37,396 nucleotides of DNA, from assembly GCA_001275005.1 (NCBI GenBank), contig JWZX01002977.1, positions 1 to 37,396 on the forward strand, read 5' to 3'. The notes beneath the pieces were generated by a model. That model saw nothing but the letters and a program-made list of their open reading frames with translations, had not been told where the DNA came from and did no database searches. The stretch's first letter is position 1, and each line of letters begins with the position of its first letter. This document shows positions 23,953-33,900 of this stretch, piece by piece. The position numbers and the translations under genes are program-made. Source of the stretch: Chrysochromulina tobinii (lineage: Eukaryota > Haptophyta > Prymnesiales > Chrysochromulinaceae).

Positions 23953-26795
23953 TTACCTCGAGTGGTCGAAGGAGAAGTTGGCGGCGGGCATGGCCATGAC
24001 AGAGCCGAGGTCCGCAAGCATCCCGGCCTTGTGCGAGCGCGTGCGCGCCAGCAGCCGGTCGAAGACATATGCGGACGTCTGCACCTTGGCGTTGTAAAAA
24101 TCAGGCTCCTCGTCGCCGCCCTTGGCGAGCGAGTGCACGGCCGCCTGCTCCATTCGCAGCCAGTGGGCCGCCAGGGTGACCCAGCCAGAGTACCTGTGGG
24201 CAAGGGAAGCGAGGGCGCCGTGGTGGGCACATGCATGCGGCTCTCCTGACGGCGCGCGACGGCGCCGTGGTGGGCACATGCATGCAGCTCTCGCTGACGG
24301 AGCGCGCGTGTGGCGCCGTGGTGGGCGCGCGCACATGAGGTAGTCGACGCTCGCCGACGAGATCCACTCTTTATCCTTCGTCGAGCGGAACGCGACTCGG
24401 TACGTGAGGTACTGCCACTCGAGCGTGTGGTAGAAGAGGGACCAAGCACGTCCACGGAGCCCCGCGTTGCCCGAGGTGAGCAGCGGCATGCATAGCGCAC
24501 GCAGCTCGCCGCAGTGCTCGCCGATGGGCTTGAGCTTCTGTGAATGTGAATAAGCTCGCACGCTCGACCAGAGGCTCGGTCAGAGGGAGATCAAGGGAGA
24601 TCAAGGGAGCATGAGGAGATCGAAATGAGCTCGAAATGAGATCGAAAGGAGATCAAAGGAGATCGCACCTGCAGCAGGATCTTACGGCCGAGGAGATCGA
24701 GCGCCTGGATTTGGGTCGTGCCCTCCCAGAGCGACGCGATACGAACGTCGCGGAACACCTGAGGTCATCAGCGGTTATCAGCGGTCATCAGCGGTCATCA
24801 GCAGTCATCAGTGGCCATCAGAGGTCATCGGCGGTCATCAGCGGTCATCACCTGCTCGGCCTTGTTGTCCTTGATGTAGCCGTGCCCACCGTAGGCCTGG
24901 ATGCCAAGGTCGGCGGCCTCCTTGCCAGCCTCGGTGAGAAAGCCTTTGAGGATAGGCGTCAGGAACGCGAGGCGCTCATCGACCTGATTGCATGCACAAT
25001 TTGGATCGAGCACGCATGCAATCAGAGGCAATTCGAGGCCATGAGAGGCCATTCGAGGCCATTCGAGGCCATGAGAGGCCAGAGGCCATCAGAGGCATCA
25101 GACCGTACCTCCTTCGCGCCCTTGTGATCGCCAGCGCGCTCGCAGTCCGTCATCTTGTCGACGAGCTTGGCGCATTCGTACACCATCGAGCGCCCCCCCT
25201 CGGAGACCGCCTTTTGGAACAGGAGCATCGTGCGCACCTGCATGCACTCGTGAGGGAGGGCACTCAGCATGCAGCTTGGACGGAGACCGCCGTTATGGAA
25301 CCAAGTTTGGGACGGAGACCGCCGTTATGGAACCAAGTTTGGGACGGAGACCGCCTTTTGGGAACCAAGTTTGGGACGGAGACCGCCTTTTGGGAACCAA
25401 GTTTGGGACGGAAACCGAAGCATCGTGCGCACCGACGGATGATGAATGATCGAGTCGGCGACATGCTCGGGGTCCTTGGCGCCCGACAGCGCGCGCATCG
25501 AGCGACGCTCCTTGCAGTACCAGAGCGAGTTTTGGAACGCAAGTTCGGCCGCCGCCACGCCCTGTGCCGCGGTGGGGAAAGGGTAGGGCGCCGTGGTGAG
25601 CACTTGCATGCAAGGCAGAGAGGTCTCCACGCGCTGCCTCCACCTGGACCGCGGTGCCGCCGCAATCAGTCGCAATCAGCCGCAATCAGACTCCACCTGG
25701 ACCGCGGTGCCCACGCGCGACGTGTTGATGAACGTAAACATGTGATTGAGCCCGCGGTTCTCCGTACCAATGAGCCACCCTTGGGCGTCTTCGAACTCAA
25801 TCTGGCAATGAGAGGCAATTGGAGGCAATGAGCGGCAATTGGAGGCAATGAGCCACCCTTGGGCGTCTTCGAACTCAATCTGGTACGAGGTCATCAGAGG
25901 CCATCAGAGGCCATAGAGGCCAGTCCCTCACCTGGCACGTGGGCGAGCCATGGCAACCCATCTTATCCTCAATGCGGCTGGTCGTGACGCCGTTGAAGTC
26001 GCCCACCGCGCCGTCCGCGTACTGCTTCTTCGGCACGAGGAACAGGGAGATCCCCTTGGTGCCCGCAGGTGCGCCCGGCAGGCGCGCGAGCACGCAGTGC
26101 ACGATGTTCTCGGTCATGTCGTGCTCGCCGCACGAGATGAAGATCTTGGTGCCGTTAATCTTGTAGCTGCCGTCGCCGTTGGGCTTGGCGTTCGTCGTCA
26201 CCTGCCCAAGGTCCGAGCCGCACTGGGGCTCCGTCAGGCACATGGTGCCCGTAAACTCGCCGGAGACGAGCGGCGGGAGCCACTTTTGCTTCAGCTCGTC
26301 AGTCGCGTGGGCGATGATCGTGTTGATCGCGCCCTTGGAGAGGCCGGGGAACATGGTGAACGTCCAGTTCGCCGTCGCCGTCATCTCCGACTGGATCAGT
26401 GCCATCGACATGGGCAGGCCCTGACCGCCCCACTCCTCGGGGTAGGCGAGGCCCTGCCAGCCGCTCTCGCAAAAGAGCTCGTACGCCTCCTTGTAGCCCT
26501 TCGGCGTCTTGACGGTCGTGCCGTTGATCCACGTGCAGCCTTCGCGGTCGCCGTTGGCCCAAATCGGCGCGAGCTCGTTCTCGCACAGCGTCTTCGTCGC
26601 GTCGATGACCATGTCGATTGTCTCGCGGTCCGCGGCAGCCGCGTGCTTGAGCGTCGTGTAGTGCTTGTCGAACTTGTGGACATCGTAGATGAGGAACCGC
26701 ATGTCGCGCGCGGGTACCTGATACCCGCGCGTCATCACGCGCGTGGCCACGGCGCTCGCATGCCGCGTGGCGCGTTGCAGCCGGCTCGCCCGCAT
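23953..26795 (-). CDS. Mitochondrial acyl-CoA dehydrogenase, large type with C-terminal extension
   Basis: Eight exons: 26795-25932, 25801-25697, 25561-25433, 25237-25109, 24983-24852, 24758-24669, 24537-24335, 24193-23953; phases close; 630 residues. An Arg/Ala-rich presequence (residues 1-30) suggests mitochondrial import. Then come the N-terminal domain (GLAYPEEWGGQGLPMSMALI), the FAD/substrate signature FTGTMCLTEPQCGSD (181-195), the middle domain (IEFEDAQGWLIGTENRGLNH) and the C-terminal helical domain with YGGHGY (440-445) and LWEGTTQIQALDLLGRKIL. Length and the extra C-terminal domain match the FadE5-like class. It should oxidise acyl-CoA to trans-2-enoyl-CoA. The terminal codons read GAG GTAAGC on the gene strand, so a further exon is possible. 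Introns 1-3 hold exon-edge copies. Confidence 0.93.
24194..24334 (-). repeat. Acyl-CoA dehydrogenase intron 7: module B three times
   Basis: On the gene strand, GCCCACCACGGCGCC occurs three times, twice preceded by GCATGCATGT. The last copy is followed by CTCGCTTCCCTTGCCCACAG. Confidence 0.9.
24538..24668 (-). repeat. Acyl-CoA dehydrogenase intron 6: GATCTCCCTT array
   Basis: GATCTCCTTT / GATCTCCCTT decamers follow the donor GTGCGATCTCC. The same unit fills kinase intron 4 (about 32750-32805), whose donor is GTGCCATCTCC after an identical CTGCTGCAG exon end. Confidence 0.85.
24759..24851 (-). repeat. Acyl-CoA dehydrogenase intron 5: pure TGATGACCGC decamer array
   Basis: The 93-nt intron reads GTGATGACCGC followed by about eight further TGATGACC(G/T)C-type decamers and ends TGATGACCTCAG, so donor, body and acceptor are all made from one decamer. 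Confidence 0.93.
25238..25432 (-). repeat. Acyl-CoA dehydrogenase intron 3: four 32-bp copies derived from exon 4
   Basis: Plus-strand units at 25279, 25311, 25343 and 25375, each 32 bp, contain GGAGACCGCC(T/G)TT(T/A)... , the complement of exon 4's CAAAAGGCGGTCTCCG. Units 1-2 and 3-4 form two subtypes. The intron also starts with GTGCGCACGATGCT, the first 14 nt of exon 4. Confidence 0.92.
25802..25931 (-). repeat. Acyl-CoA dehydrogenase intron 1 with an in-frame copy of the exon 2 start
   Basis: CAGATTGAGTTCGAAGACGC and the following CCAAGGGTGGCTCATTG occur twice, 78 bp apart (copy starts on the gene strand at 25879 and 25801). The spacer is CCAATTGCC/CTCATTGCC units. Using the upstream acceptor would add 26 residues without a stop. 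Confidence 0.88.
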
Positions 26796-26917
26796 TGGCG
26801 ATCGAGACCTCCCCTTGATGACGAAGGCGTTTCCTCAAAACGAATATTCAGATTTTCTGCGTCTCCCGTTGATGACGGCGACGGCGATCGCGAAATACGA
26901 GCTCACCGGGAAACGGT

Positions 26918-27874
26918 TCAACTACAATCTACAACGGTGTCCGCGCCCGCTGCATGTGCAAACCTGCACCCTTCGCCCCGTGTGCACTCGCCCTTTTGGA
27001 ACGCGAAGCACACGAGAGTCTGGCGGGCCGGCCTCGCGTCACGCGGCTTGCCAGGGGCCGACCACGTGTACTGATCCGGGTTGGCCTTATTGGGGTCGTG
27101 CACGGTGACGCCGAGCGCGGCGAGCGTCGCCTTGACGCGGTCGGCGGCTTCATAGTCGCCCGCGGTGCGCAGTGCTTTGCGTTCAGCCACCAACGCTTCG
27201 ATCTTGGTCACATCGAGCTTTTGAGCCTGGACCCACGGCGTAGGGCAGCTGCGCGACGTGTGGCCCGACTGGCCACACGCATAGCACGACCCCTCACTCA
27301 TCTTGGGCACGGGGCACGCGGTGCTCAGGTGGCCCTGCTTGCCACAGTTGAAACATTTCGTCGCACTCGCACTCACAACCTTCTTCTCGGGCGTCTGCGG
27401 GCAGTCGCGCGAGAGATGCCCTTCTTGGCCGCACACGAAGCAAGCGGTCGAGCCTTGCGGCAGAGGGCAGCTGGCGGACGGGTGGCCCTTCTTGCCGCAA
27501 TTGAAGCAGCGCGTTTGGGCCGCCGACTTGATGTCGGCCAAACGGCTCGGCTTGGCCACAAATCCACTCGCGCGCACCACGTCGGGCTCGACCCCGGCGG
27601 CGCGCAGCTCCTCACGGAGGCGGTCGGCGGTGACAAAGTCCTTGGAGCGCTTTGCACTAACCCACATGTCGAGCTTCGCCTCGGTCTCCGCGTCGTGCAG
27701 CGTAGGCGGCTGTTGTCCAGGCTTCCCACGCTTGGCTTCAATGCACACGTCGCAGCGCACCTTGGCGGGAAAGCCCTTTGCCTCGAAGAAATGCTGCTCC
27801 TTGGCCGTGAAGACAAAGTCGCTTGAGCAGACTTTGCACGTGAGCGTCATGTCCACCGGCCGCGTGCGCTTCAT
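26918..27874 (-). CDS. Zinc-knuckle protein: zinc ribbon, four CCHC knuckles and a CCCH finger
   Basis: Single exon, 318 residues. An N-terminal CxxC pair (C13/C16 with C41/C44) forms a probable zinc ribbon. A charged helical motif (SAKRSKDFVTADRLREELRA) resembles the tail region of cysteinyl-tRNA synthetases and recurs in diverged form after the knuckles (RTAGDYEAADRVKATLAALG). Four CCHC knuckles follow: C123-C126-H131-C136, C145-C148-H153-C158, C174-C177-H182-C187, C197-C200-H205-C210. A CCCH finger is at the C-terminus (C289-C297-C303-H307). Knuckle arrays of this kind bind single-stranded nucleic acid (CNBP/GIS2-like), so an RNA-binding role in mRNA handling is likely. Same strand as the acyl-CoA dehydrogenase, 122 bp upstream of it. 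Confidence 0.9.
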   Translation of the reverse strand: MKRTRPVDMTLTCKVCSSDFVFTAKEQHFFEAKGFPAKVRCDVCIEAKRGKPGQQPPTLHDAETEAKLDMWVSAKRSKDFVTADRLREELRAAGVEPDVVRASGFVAKPSRLADIKSAAQTRCFNCGKKGHPSASCPLPQGSTACFVCGQEGHLSRDCPQTPEKKVVSASATKCFNCGKQGHLSTACPVPKMSEGSCYACGQSGHTSRSCPTPWVQAQKLDVTKIEALVAERKALRTAGDYEAADRVKATLAALGVTVHDPNKANPDQYTWSAPGKPRDARPARQTLVCFAFQKGECTRGEGCRFAHAAGADTVVDCS

Positions 27875-28213
27875 GTCAACCGGCCCTCGTGGCTCCGTGT
27901 CTCACAAGCCGTTTTCAGAGCAAAGCAGAGCTGAACGGAGATTTATCCATAAACCGTTTCGTGACTTGATCTACTCTGCACTCTCACCACTCCTCGTACC
28001 AATCATGCCGCTGGAGTGAGACCACTTGGACGCAAGCAACACAGCACCATCAAGGCGTACCACAACGCGCAACAGGCCGACTAGCATCCGTGATTAACCG
28101 TGTCCGTCGCCGCTCCTCTCAAAGAAGCGAAATGCCGGTTCCCCAACGCAAGGAAAGCTCAAAGCACGTGCAACGTGCAACAAGCCGAGCCGGCTGCCGG
28201 CCGGTGCCGTGAT
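27875..28213. other. Intergenic, nothing recognised
   Basis: This lies between two minus-strand single-exon genes. No repeat array, RNA gene or coherent frame stands out. Confidence 0.5.
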
Positions 28214-29131
28214 TTACATTTCTTCGTATTTGGTGCCGAAGGCCTTCTCGAATTTCTCCTTCTCGCTGATGTACTCACTCGCTCCGAGATTTGACCTCTT
28301 CCGGAAGGCCGCGCGGCTGAGGTTCTTGTCGAGCAGAGCGAAGGCGTCTTCTCCCATCGCCTCTAAGGACTGCATGCCGCGCTTGCCCTTGGCGGCGAGG
28401 GCAACGGTCTCGCGCGAGAGGCCGTCCACGAACTCGTCGTAGTTGATCTCGCCGTTCTTGTCGGTGTCGATCAGGTCGATCATGTCCTTGATTTGCTGGT
28501 CGGTCATGTTTAAGTTTGCTCCCCTCAAGAACTTGTCGAATTCCTTGACGCCAATCGTGCCGCTGCCGTCCTTGTCGAGATGCTGGAATGCCTTGCGGAT
28601 GTTGCCGAACTTGACGTGGACCTGCTGCTCGGCCGCCGCCCTGAGAGCCTCCGCTTCCTTCTTGCGCTTGGCCACCGCCTCCTTGATCGCCTTGAGCTCA
28701 TCATCGTCCGTGATATCTTCCTTCTTTTCGACGGCCGTGATGGACTCGAGTTTTCCGGGCATCACGGGGCCGGTGTTCCTGCCGTTGCCCGTCGATGGCT
28801 TGAACCCTGGGTAGAAGGGCTCGTTGGTGAACGGCGGGTAGTTGGCCAACGAGCGGGGGCTCATGGCCCGTGGGCTGAGCGGGTTCAAGCCGCGCCGCGT
28901 GGGCGCGAGAAAGTTGCCCATCTGACGAGGCGACGAGATGAGCTGGCGCGGCGACATGGCCATCTGCTGGCGTGGCGACATGGGCGCGAGAGAGCCCCGC
29001 GGGGAACCTCCCGACATGGGCGTCAACGTCCGGCGTGCGTTGATGAGCGCCACGTGCTTCTCCCACCACTGGCGCTGTGCGAGCGAGTCCCCGGTGCTCT
29101 CGTGCCAAACGGTGGAGATAGAGGACGACAT
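28214..29131 (-). CDS. EF-hand protein with N-terminal SPR repeats
   Basis: Single exon, 305 residues. The N-terminal third is low-complexity, with repeated (M/S)SPRQ(L/M)-type units (residues 43-93) that could be phosphorylated on Ser-Pro sites. A Lys/Glu-rich helix (about 145-170) leads into two canonical EF-hand loops, D186-E197 (DKDGSGTIGVKE) and D222-E233 (DTDKNGEINYDE). The C-terminal helix region ends FGTKYEEM. It should bind calcium and is probably a cytoplasmic or flagellar regulator. No transmembrane segment or targeting peptide is seen. The family beyond EF-hand is not identified. Confidence 0.88.
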   Translation of the reverse strand: MSSSISTVWHESTGDSLAQRQWWEKHVALINARRTLTPMSGGSPRGSLAPMSPRQQMAMSPRQLISSPRQMGNFLAPTRRGLNPLSPRAMSPRSLANYPPFTNEPFYPGFKPSTGNGRNTGPVMPGKLESITAVEKKEDITDDDELKAIKEAVAKRKKEAEALRAAAEQQVHVKFGNIRKAFQHLDKDGSGTIGVKEFDKFLRGANLNMTDQQIKDMIDLIDTDKNGEINYDEFVDGLSRETVALAAKGKRGMQSLEAMGEDAFALLDKNLSRAAFRKRSNLGASEYISEKEKFEKAFGTKYEEM

Positions 29132-30156
29132 GGCTTCAACTCGCTCGACGACGAAAGGCGGGGCGCTGGAAAGACGGCGAACAGACCCCTAATCGCGAGG
29201 TGGTCGGGTTCTCAATTCTGTTCACCGAGCGCCGTTGCAGTTACCGGTACCGATGTATGTGTTGTTTCATCGCGAATCTCTCGCGGTGAGGGGGGGGTGG
29301 AGATGCGCGACGACTTTGGTGTGTGACGTCCGCGGCGGCGACGGGCGATCCACCTATCCCCTCTGGTCGCCCCGCGGCGCGTGCGGGACCTGCGTCCTGC
29401 CGAGGCCGGCCGTTGGCGTTGCAAATCGCGCAAGGGGCTGGTTCACTCTGGCCCCCTACAAGTATCACCCTCACCCTGGGCTGGTGTCACCCTTATAGCC
29501 GTTGGTGGGTGGGAAGGGGGGCACGGTTAGGGACCACCACTTAGAGTCCGTTGGACCGGGTCCTGCATCCCCTGAGTGACGTCCGCCGCAAGGCCGGGGG
29601 CGTCTTCTCGACCCCCGGCGATCGCGCGCGCGCAGGCCGGGCTCAGCGGGAGCGCAACCACTGTCAATTTCCTCGGCTAGACTGGCCGTTCCAGTGAGGC
29701 CAAGGTGTGAGAGCCCTGGTGAGAGCGGCGAAGATGTCATCTGCCGCGCGGTGCCCCAATAATGGTTAATGCCAAAAAGCCCCAAAACCGACCAGGAGGA
29801 GCAGCATATTTGCCCGGGCCGGTTAACATTTGCGTAAATTGCGTATTGCTACGATTGCGGACGCATCCAAGCACCAATACGCAATACGCAATACGCAATA
29901 CGCAATGCTGAGTCAAAGCGGCGGCGAACGTAGAAAATCGTCGGAACCGGTACGGGTACCATGACGGGTACGCGGAAGGCAAAACGCAATACGAAATATA
30001 CACACCCAGTCAAATTGTGTTGCGTAATATGCGAAATGCTGCCTCAATACGCAATGTCTCAATACGCAATGTCTCAATACGCTGCGTATGTGTACCTCAC
30101 ATCTCTCTACGTTTCCACTGAGGAATGTCTAGCTCTCTCAGGAGTAATTCTCAATC
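29132..30156. other. Intergenic region with AATACGCA short repeats
   Basis: No gene is recognised. From about 29843 to 30085 the sequence is AT-richer and contains AATACGCA words: about four in tandem at 29876-29905, and three 15-nt TCAATACGCAATG(T)-type units at 30043-30080. The flanking GGTACGGGTACCATGACGGG stretch is also repetitive. Confidence 0.6.
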
Positions 30157-30492
30157 TCAAAAGAACTGCGCGAAGAGTGACGGCGAGGCTGGGTTTGGAT
30201 CGATGAGCTTGATGAGTTCAACAACAGCACAAAAGATCACCGATACCGTAAGCGATGCGCCAAGAGAGCCGGTGGATGTCTTCATGTCAAAGATGAGAAA
30301 CTTGTCAGGCATGACTCCCGCACCCTTTTCTTTGACACTCGGTGGCTCGGCAGGCTCCTCGTTCATGGACAAGTGCGCCCGAGCATTGGTTTGGACTCCG
30401 CGCATGACGCCACCACGTAACGGCGAGAGCACGAGGGCATGCGCCGATTGCAGGACGGCCACGGCCACAAGAAGCCTTAGGCGGGTGCCCAT
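30157..30492 (-). CDS. Small putative plastid membrane protein with bipartite targeting sequence
   Basis: From the ATG at 30492 the product is 111 residues (the frame extends upstream to 30564). MGTRLRLLVAVAVLQSAHA is a signal peptide. It is followed by an Arg/Ser/Ala-rich, acid-free stretch (LVLSPLRGGVMRGVQTNARA) that looks like a transit peptide, the arrangement used for import into red-lineage secondary plastids. The mature part has one hydrophobic helix (about 78-96, LGASLTVSVIFCAVVELIKL) and the tail IDPNPASPSLFAQFF. Size and topology fit a small thylakoid protein, but I cannot name it. The residue after the signal is Leu rather than the commonest Phe. Confidence 0.65.
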   Translation of the reverse strand: MGTRLRLLVAVAVLQSAHALVLSPLRGGVMRGVQTNARAHLSMNEEPAEPPSVKEKGAGVMPDKFLIFDMKTSTGSLGASLTVSVIFCAVVELIKLIDPNPASPSLFAQFF

Positions 30493-30916
30493 GTTCACAA
30501 AGTGAAAGCGGAAAACAGTCTCGCCGCAATCTCGCCGAAACTCAGCAAATCTCACGTATCTCAAACAAACATAATTATTACGTGATGCTTAGACCTAAGT
30601 GGCCCCTGCCCAACACAGACGACATGCAGATGTACCCACCTATCTATACCCACATAAACAGGAGGTTGTATCACACACCTATCGAGTTTTTCCACCTTAT
30701 AGCAGCGAGCTTTCACCCGACCATGCATACACGTTGCTCTCGGCTTAGGGTTAGGTTGTGAAAGTCAAGGCTGCTGTGCTTCACCACCCCCACGGTAATC
30801 TCCCCACATGCTCCCGGGGCTGCTTCCTTAGTGCCCCGCCGTTGTATGTGCATCCCACGTACCCAAGTTCACCAGCCGTGCACACGGTCCGCGAGCGACG
30901 TTCACAGCGACCAAGT
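30493..30916. other. Intergenic region with a duplicated gene end
   Basis: Next to the kinase stop, CCAAGTTCACCAGCCGTGCA plus CACGGTCCGCGAGCGACG occurs twice (about 30862 and 30910). The second copy is the last coding bases plus stop of the kinase; the first is a non-coding duplicate 48 bp downstream of it. Further out (30540-30760) the sequence is AT-richer, without a recognised feature. Confidence 0.7.
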
Positions 30917-33900
30917 TCACCAGCCGTGCACACGGTCCGCGAGCGACGATTCCGCCGCGATCTGCACGCCTTCGACCTCCGACGCAATCTCGAAGCTGGA
31001 CTCGATGGCGTTCCCGCGCGCGATCGCAAAGTCCGCATGCGGCGGCTCCATTCTCTGGCGCTGCAGCGCTTCCCAATCCAAGCCCCAGAAGAAGGCATGT
31101 GGTTTCAGCTCGGCGCCCCGAGCCCCCGAGCTGCCAAGACGGCGCCCCGCGTCGCGATCGAGGAGCGCGTCGAGAAGGGCTGTGGTATGCTTGCTCCCGT
31201 GCACGGCGTACCGGTGCTCTGGGCGCGCGGTCACCTGATGAGGGAGGCAATCAGTCGCAATCATCAGAGGCCATGCGAGGCCAGCCGAGGTCATCCGCGG
31301 CCATCCGCGGCCATCCACGGCCATCCGAGGCACCCCTCAAGCGTGGCAGTGCTCGGCACTGCGCGGTTGACCTCACCTTGTTCGTCAGAATGTTATCGAA
31401 GGTCTTCTGCGGCCGCTGCTGCGGGTCCTGGAAGGGTGTGGTGAGGGTGAGGCATTGGACCAACAATACGCCAAGCGACCACCAGTCCGCCGCGATGCCG
31501 TAGCCGCGGTTTTGGATCACCTCAGGCGCCATAAACTCGGGGGTACCACACACGGAGAAGAGCGGTCGCTCGTCCAAGACGAAGCCCGCGAGCCCGAGGT
31601 CCGCAAGGACAGGCCAGCCGTCGGCACGAAGCAGCACGTTCTCCGGCTTGAGATCGCGGTACACGACCCCGAGTGCATGCAAGCGCTCGAGTGCGAGGAT
31701 GAGGCATGCAGCGTAGAAGCGGAGCTCGGATTCGTCCATCGCTCCAAATTCGGCAAGTACATTCCACAGCTCGCCGCCCAGGCACGCGGGCATCACCACA
31801 TGCAGATGCGTCGCGTCCTGTCCGCTCGTCACCAGGTGGATGACCCAGCGGCACACCACGTTCGCGTCGCCCCGCTCAGTGCCCGCCATGAGCCTGAGCA
31901 AATCTCGCTCGCGCTCGAGATAGCGAAGCATGTTCTTGCCCGCGCTCGTCGCCAGCCGCTCCTTCGAGAAGCTCTTCACTGCATAAAACCGGCCTGAAAG
32001 CTTGTCTCGCCCCAGTCGGACAACCCCGGAAGCTCCAGAGCCGAGCACGTTGCCCAATTGCAATTGACGAAGCACGAGTCCGTCCTCGCCACGCTTGGCC
32101 TGCTCGCGCAGCCGATGGAGGGAGGCAATTAGAGGCAATCAGAGGCAATTAGAGGCAATCAGAGGTCATCCGAGGTCATCAGCGCACCTGCTCGCGCAGC
32201 CGATGGAGCCCGAATGCGATCAGAGCATCCAACCACTGCTGCGGGGTGCCACCGAGAACCACCCGCGCCCGCGCCGCCGCGGCGCTCTCCGCCGTCGGCT
32301 CCTTTCCCAATGTGGCCGAGGTGGAGGCGGCGAGCACAGCGGCACGCAGAGCGGCCTGCCCCTCGTCTGCGGCGGCGAATGGCAGCAGCCCGGGCGCGAG
32401 GCACGCGACGAAACGACACCATGCGTGCCCGATGGGCGACGGGTGCAGCGCGAGGGCGAGGCCTAATGAGTGCGCAATCGACGAGCCCGATGAGCGCCGA
32501 TGAGGGAGGCAATCAGAGCTCCTCCGCGCGAATCAGTGGTCATCAGCGCTCATCAGCGGCTCTCACCTAGTGCGCGCAAGTTGACGAACCCGATGAGCGG
32601 CTCGTGATTGTAATCTCCCGACTTGAGACTCACTCCCTCCTCGAGGAGCACCGCATCTCCCTGCAATCCGAACGCACTCCGAACGCACTCAGAGCGCACT
32701 CAGAGCGCACTCAGCGGCAATCAACGCTCCGCGCGCGCACCTCGAGTTCTCAAGGGAGATCAAAGGAGATCAAGGGAGATCAAGGGAGATCAAGGGAGAT
32801 GGCACCTGCAGCAGACGAGTTGCCTCGAGCGCATCACAGAGCGCCTGCTGCACCCTCGCCGCCAGCGCCGCGCTCGCGCCTTCCAAAGAGCCGCCTGCCG
32901 CGGCGGCGGCCTTGGCGGCAGCGCGACCCGCCGCGCTCAGATCTCGCACGCGTAGACGGTCGTTCGCACGTCCCTTCTCGTCAGTGAGACAGTCGCCATC
33001 GAGGACGTCGAGATCCAGTTGCGAGAGAGTGGCGGAGAGGTCCGCGAGTAATCGATTGCGCGAGGGTACCTTGACGATCAGTTCGTAAAGGGGTCCTTCG
33101 CCCGCATCATCCGTCGCTGATGGTACCCCAACGGCTTCCACGCCCGCGCCCTCAACCCCCGCCCCGCCCCCCTCGCCCACCCCCACGGAGAGCAACGAGC
33201 GGCCCACGGCCGACATACCCGACAGCTCCTTGCCAAAGTCCATCTGGGGAGGGAGATTGTGGCCATGGGGGCGGTAATGAGGGCGGTAATCAAGAGGGAG
33301 ATTGTGGCCATGGGGGCGGTAATGAGGGCGGTAATCAAGAGGGCGATCGTGGCCATGGGCGGTAATGGGGGCGGCAATGAGGGCGGTAATCAAGAGGGCG
33401 GTAATCAAGAGGGCAAGCAGCGCACCTTGGACGGTGAAGGGGGCGCGAGGGTGGCCTCGGCGCTTGAGAGTGGGGTGAGCTCCACCTCCACACCTGCATG
33501 CGAGGCAATTAGGGAGGCAATTAGAGGCGCAATCAGGGAGGCCATCAGGCAATTAGGGAGGCGATTCGAGGCGCAATCAGGGAGGCTATTCGAGAGGCAT
33601 CAGAGGAGAGCAATCTCTAATGAGAGAGGTCATCAGTGAAGGTCCGAGGCTGCACTGATTGCACACCGCCCAACTCGATCACCTCGCCTGTGAGCACGAG
33701 CCCGAGTGACGAACGCGCCGTCGCGAGCGAGCTGCCACCGCCTGCGTCGCGCAGCGGCCGTGGGACCACTAACTGGCACAGCTGCGGAAGCTCGGCGAGG
33801 ACGGCAAGGGCGGAGCGCGCTCGCCAAGACTGCTCGGAACGGCGCACGAGAGACGCGTGAGTGAGTCGGCATGCCATGAGAGGGCTCATCAGGGCTCATC

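Noticed and set aside
25879-25931. Exon 2 of the acyl-CoA dehydrogenase starting at the upstream copy
   Set aside because: It is possible in frame, but the inserted residues (ASNCRSLPPIASHC) come from the repeat spacer and do not fit the family; the downstream copy restores normal length. Kept only as a finding.
25950-27074. Long plus-strand open frame
   Set aside because: It is antisense to the well-supported acyl-CoA dehydrogenase exon 1 and zinc-finger gene; composition is Arg/Ala-rich, as expected of a GC-rich shadow frame.
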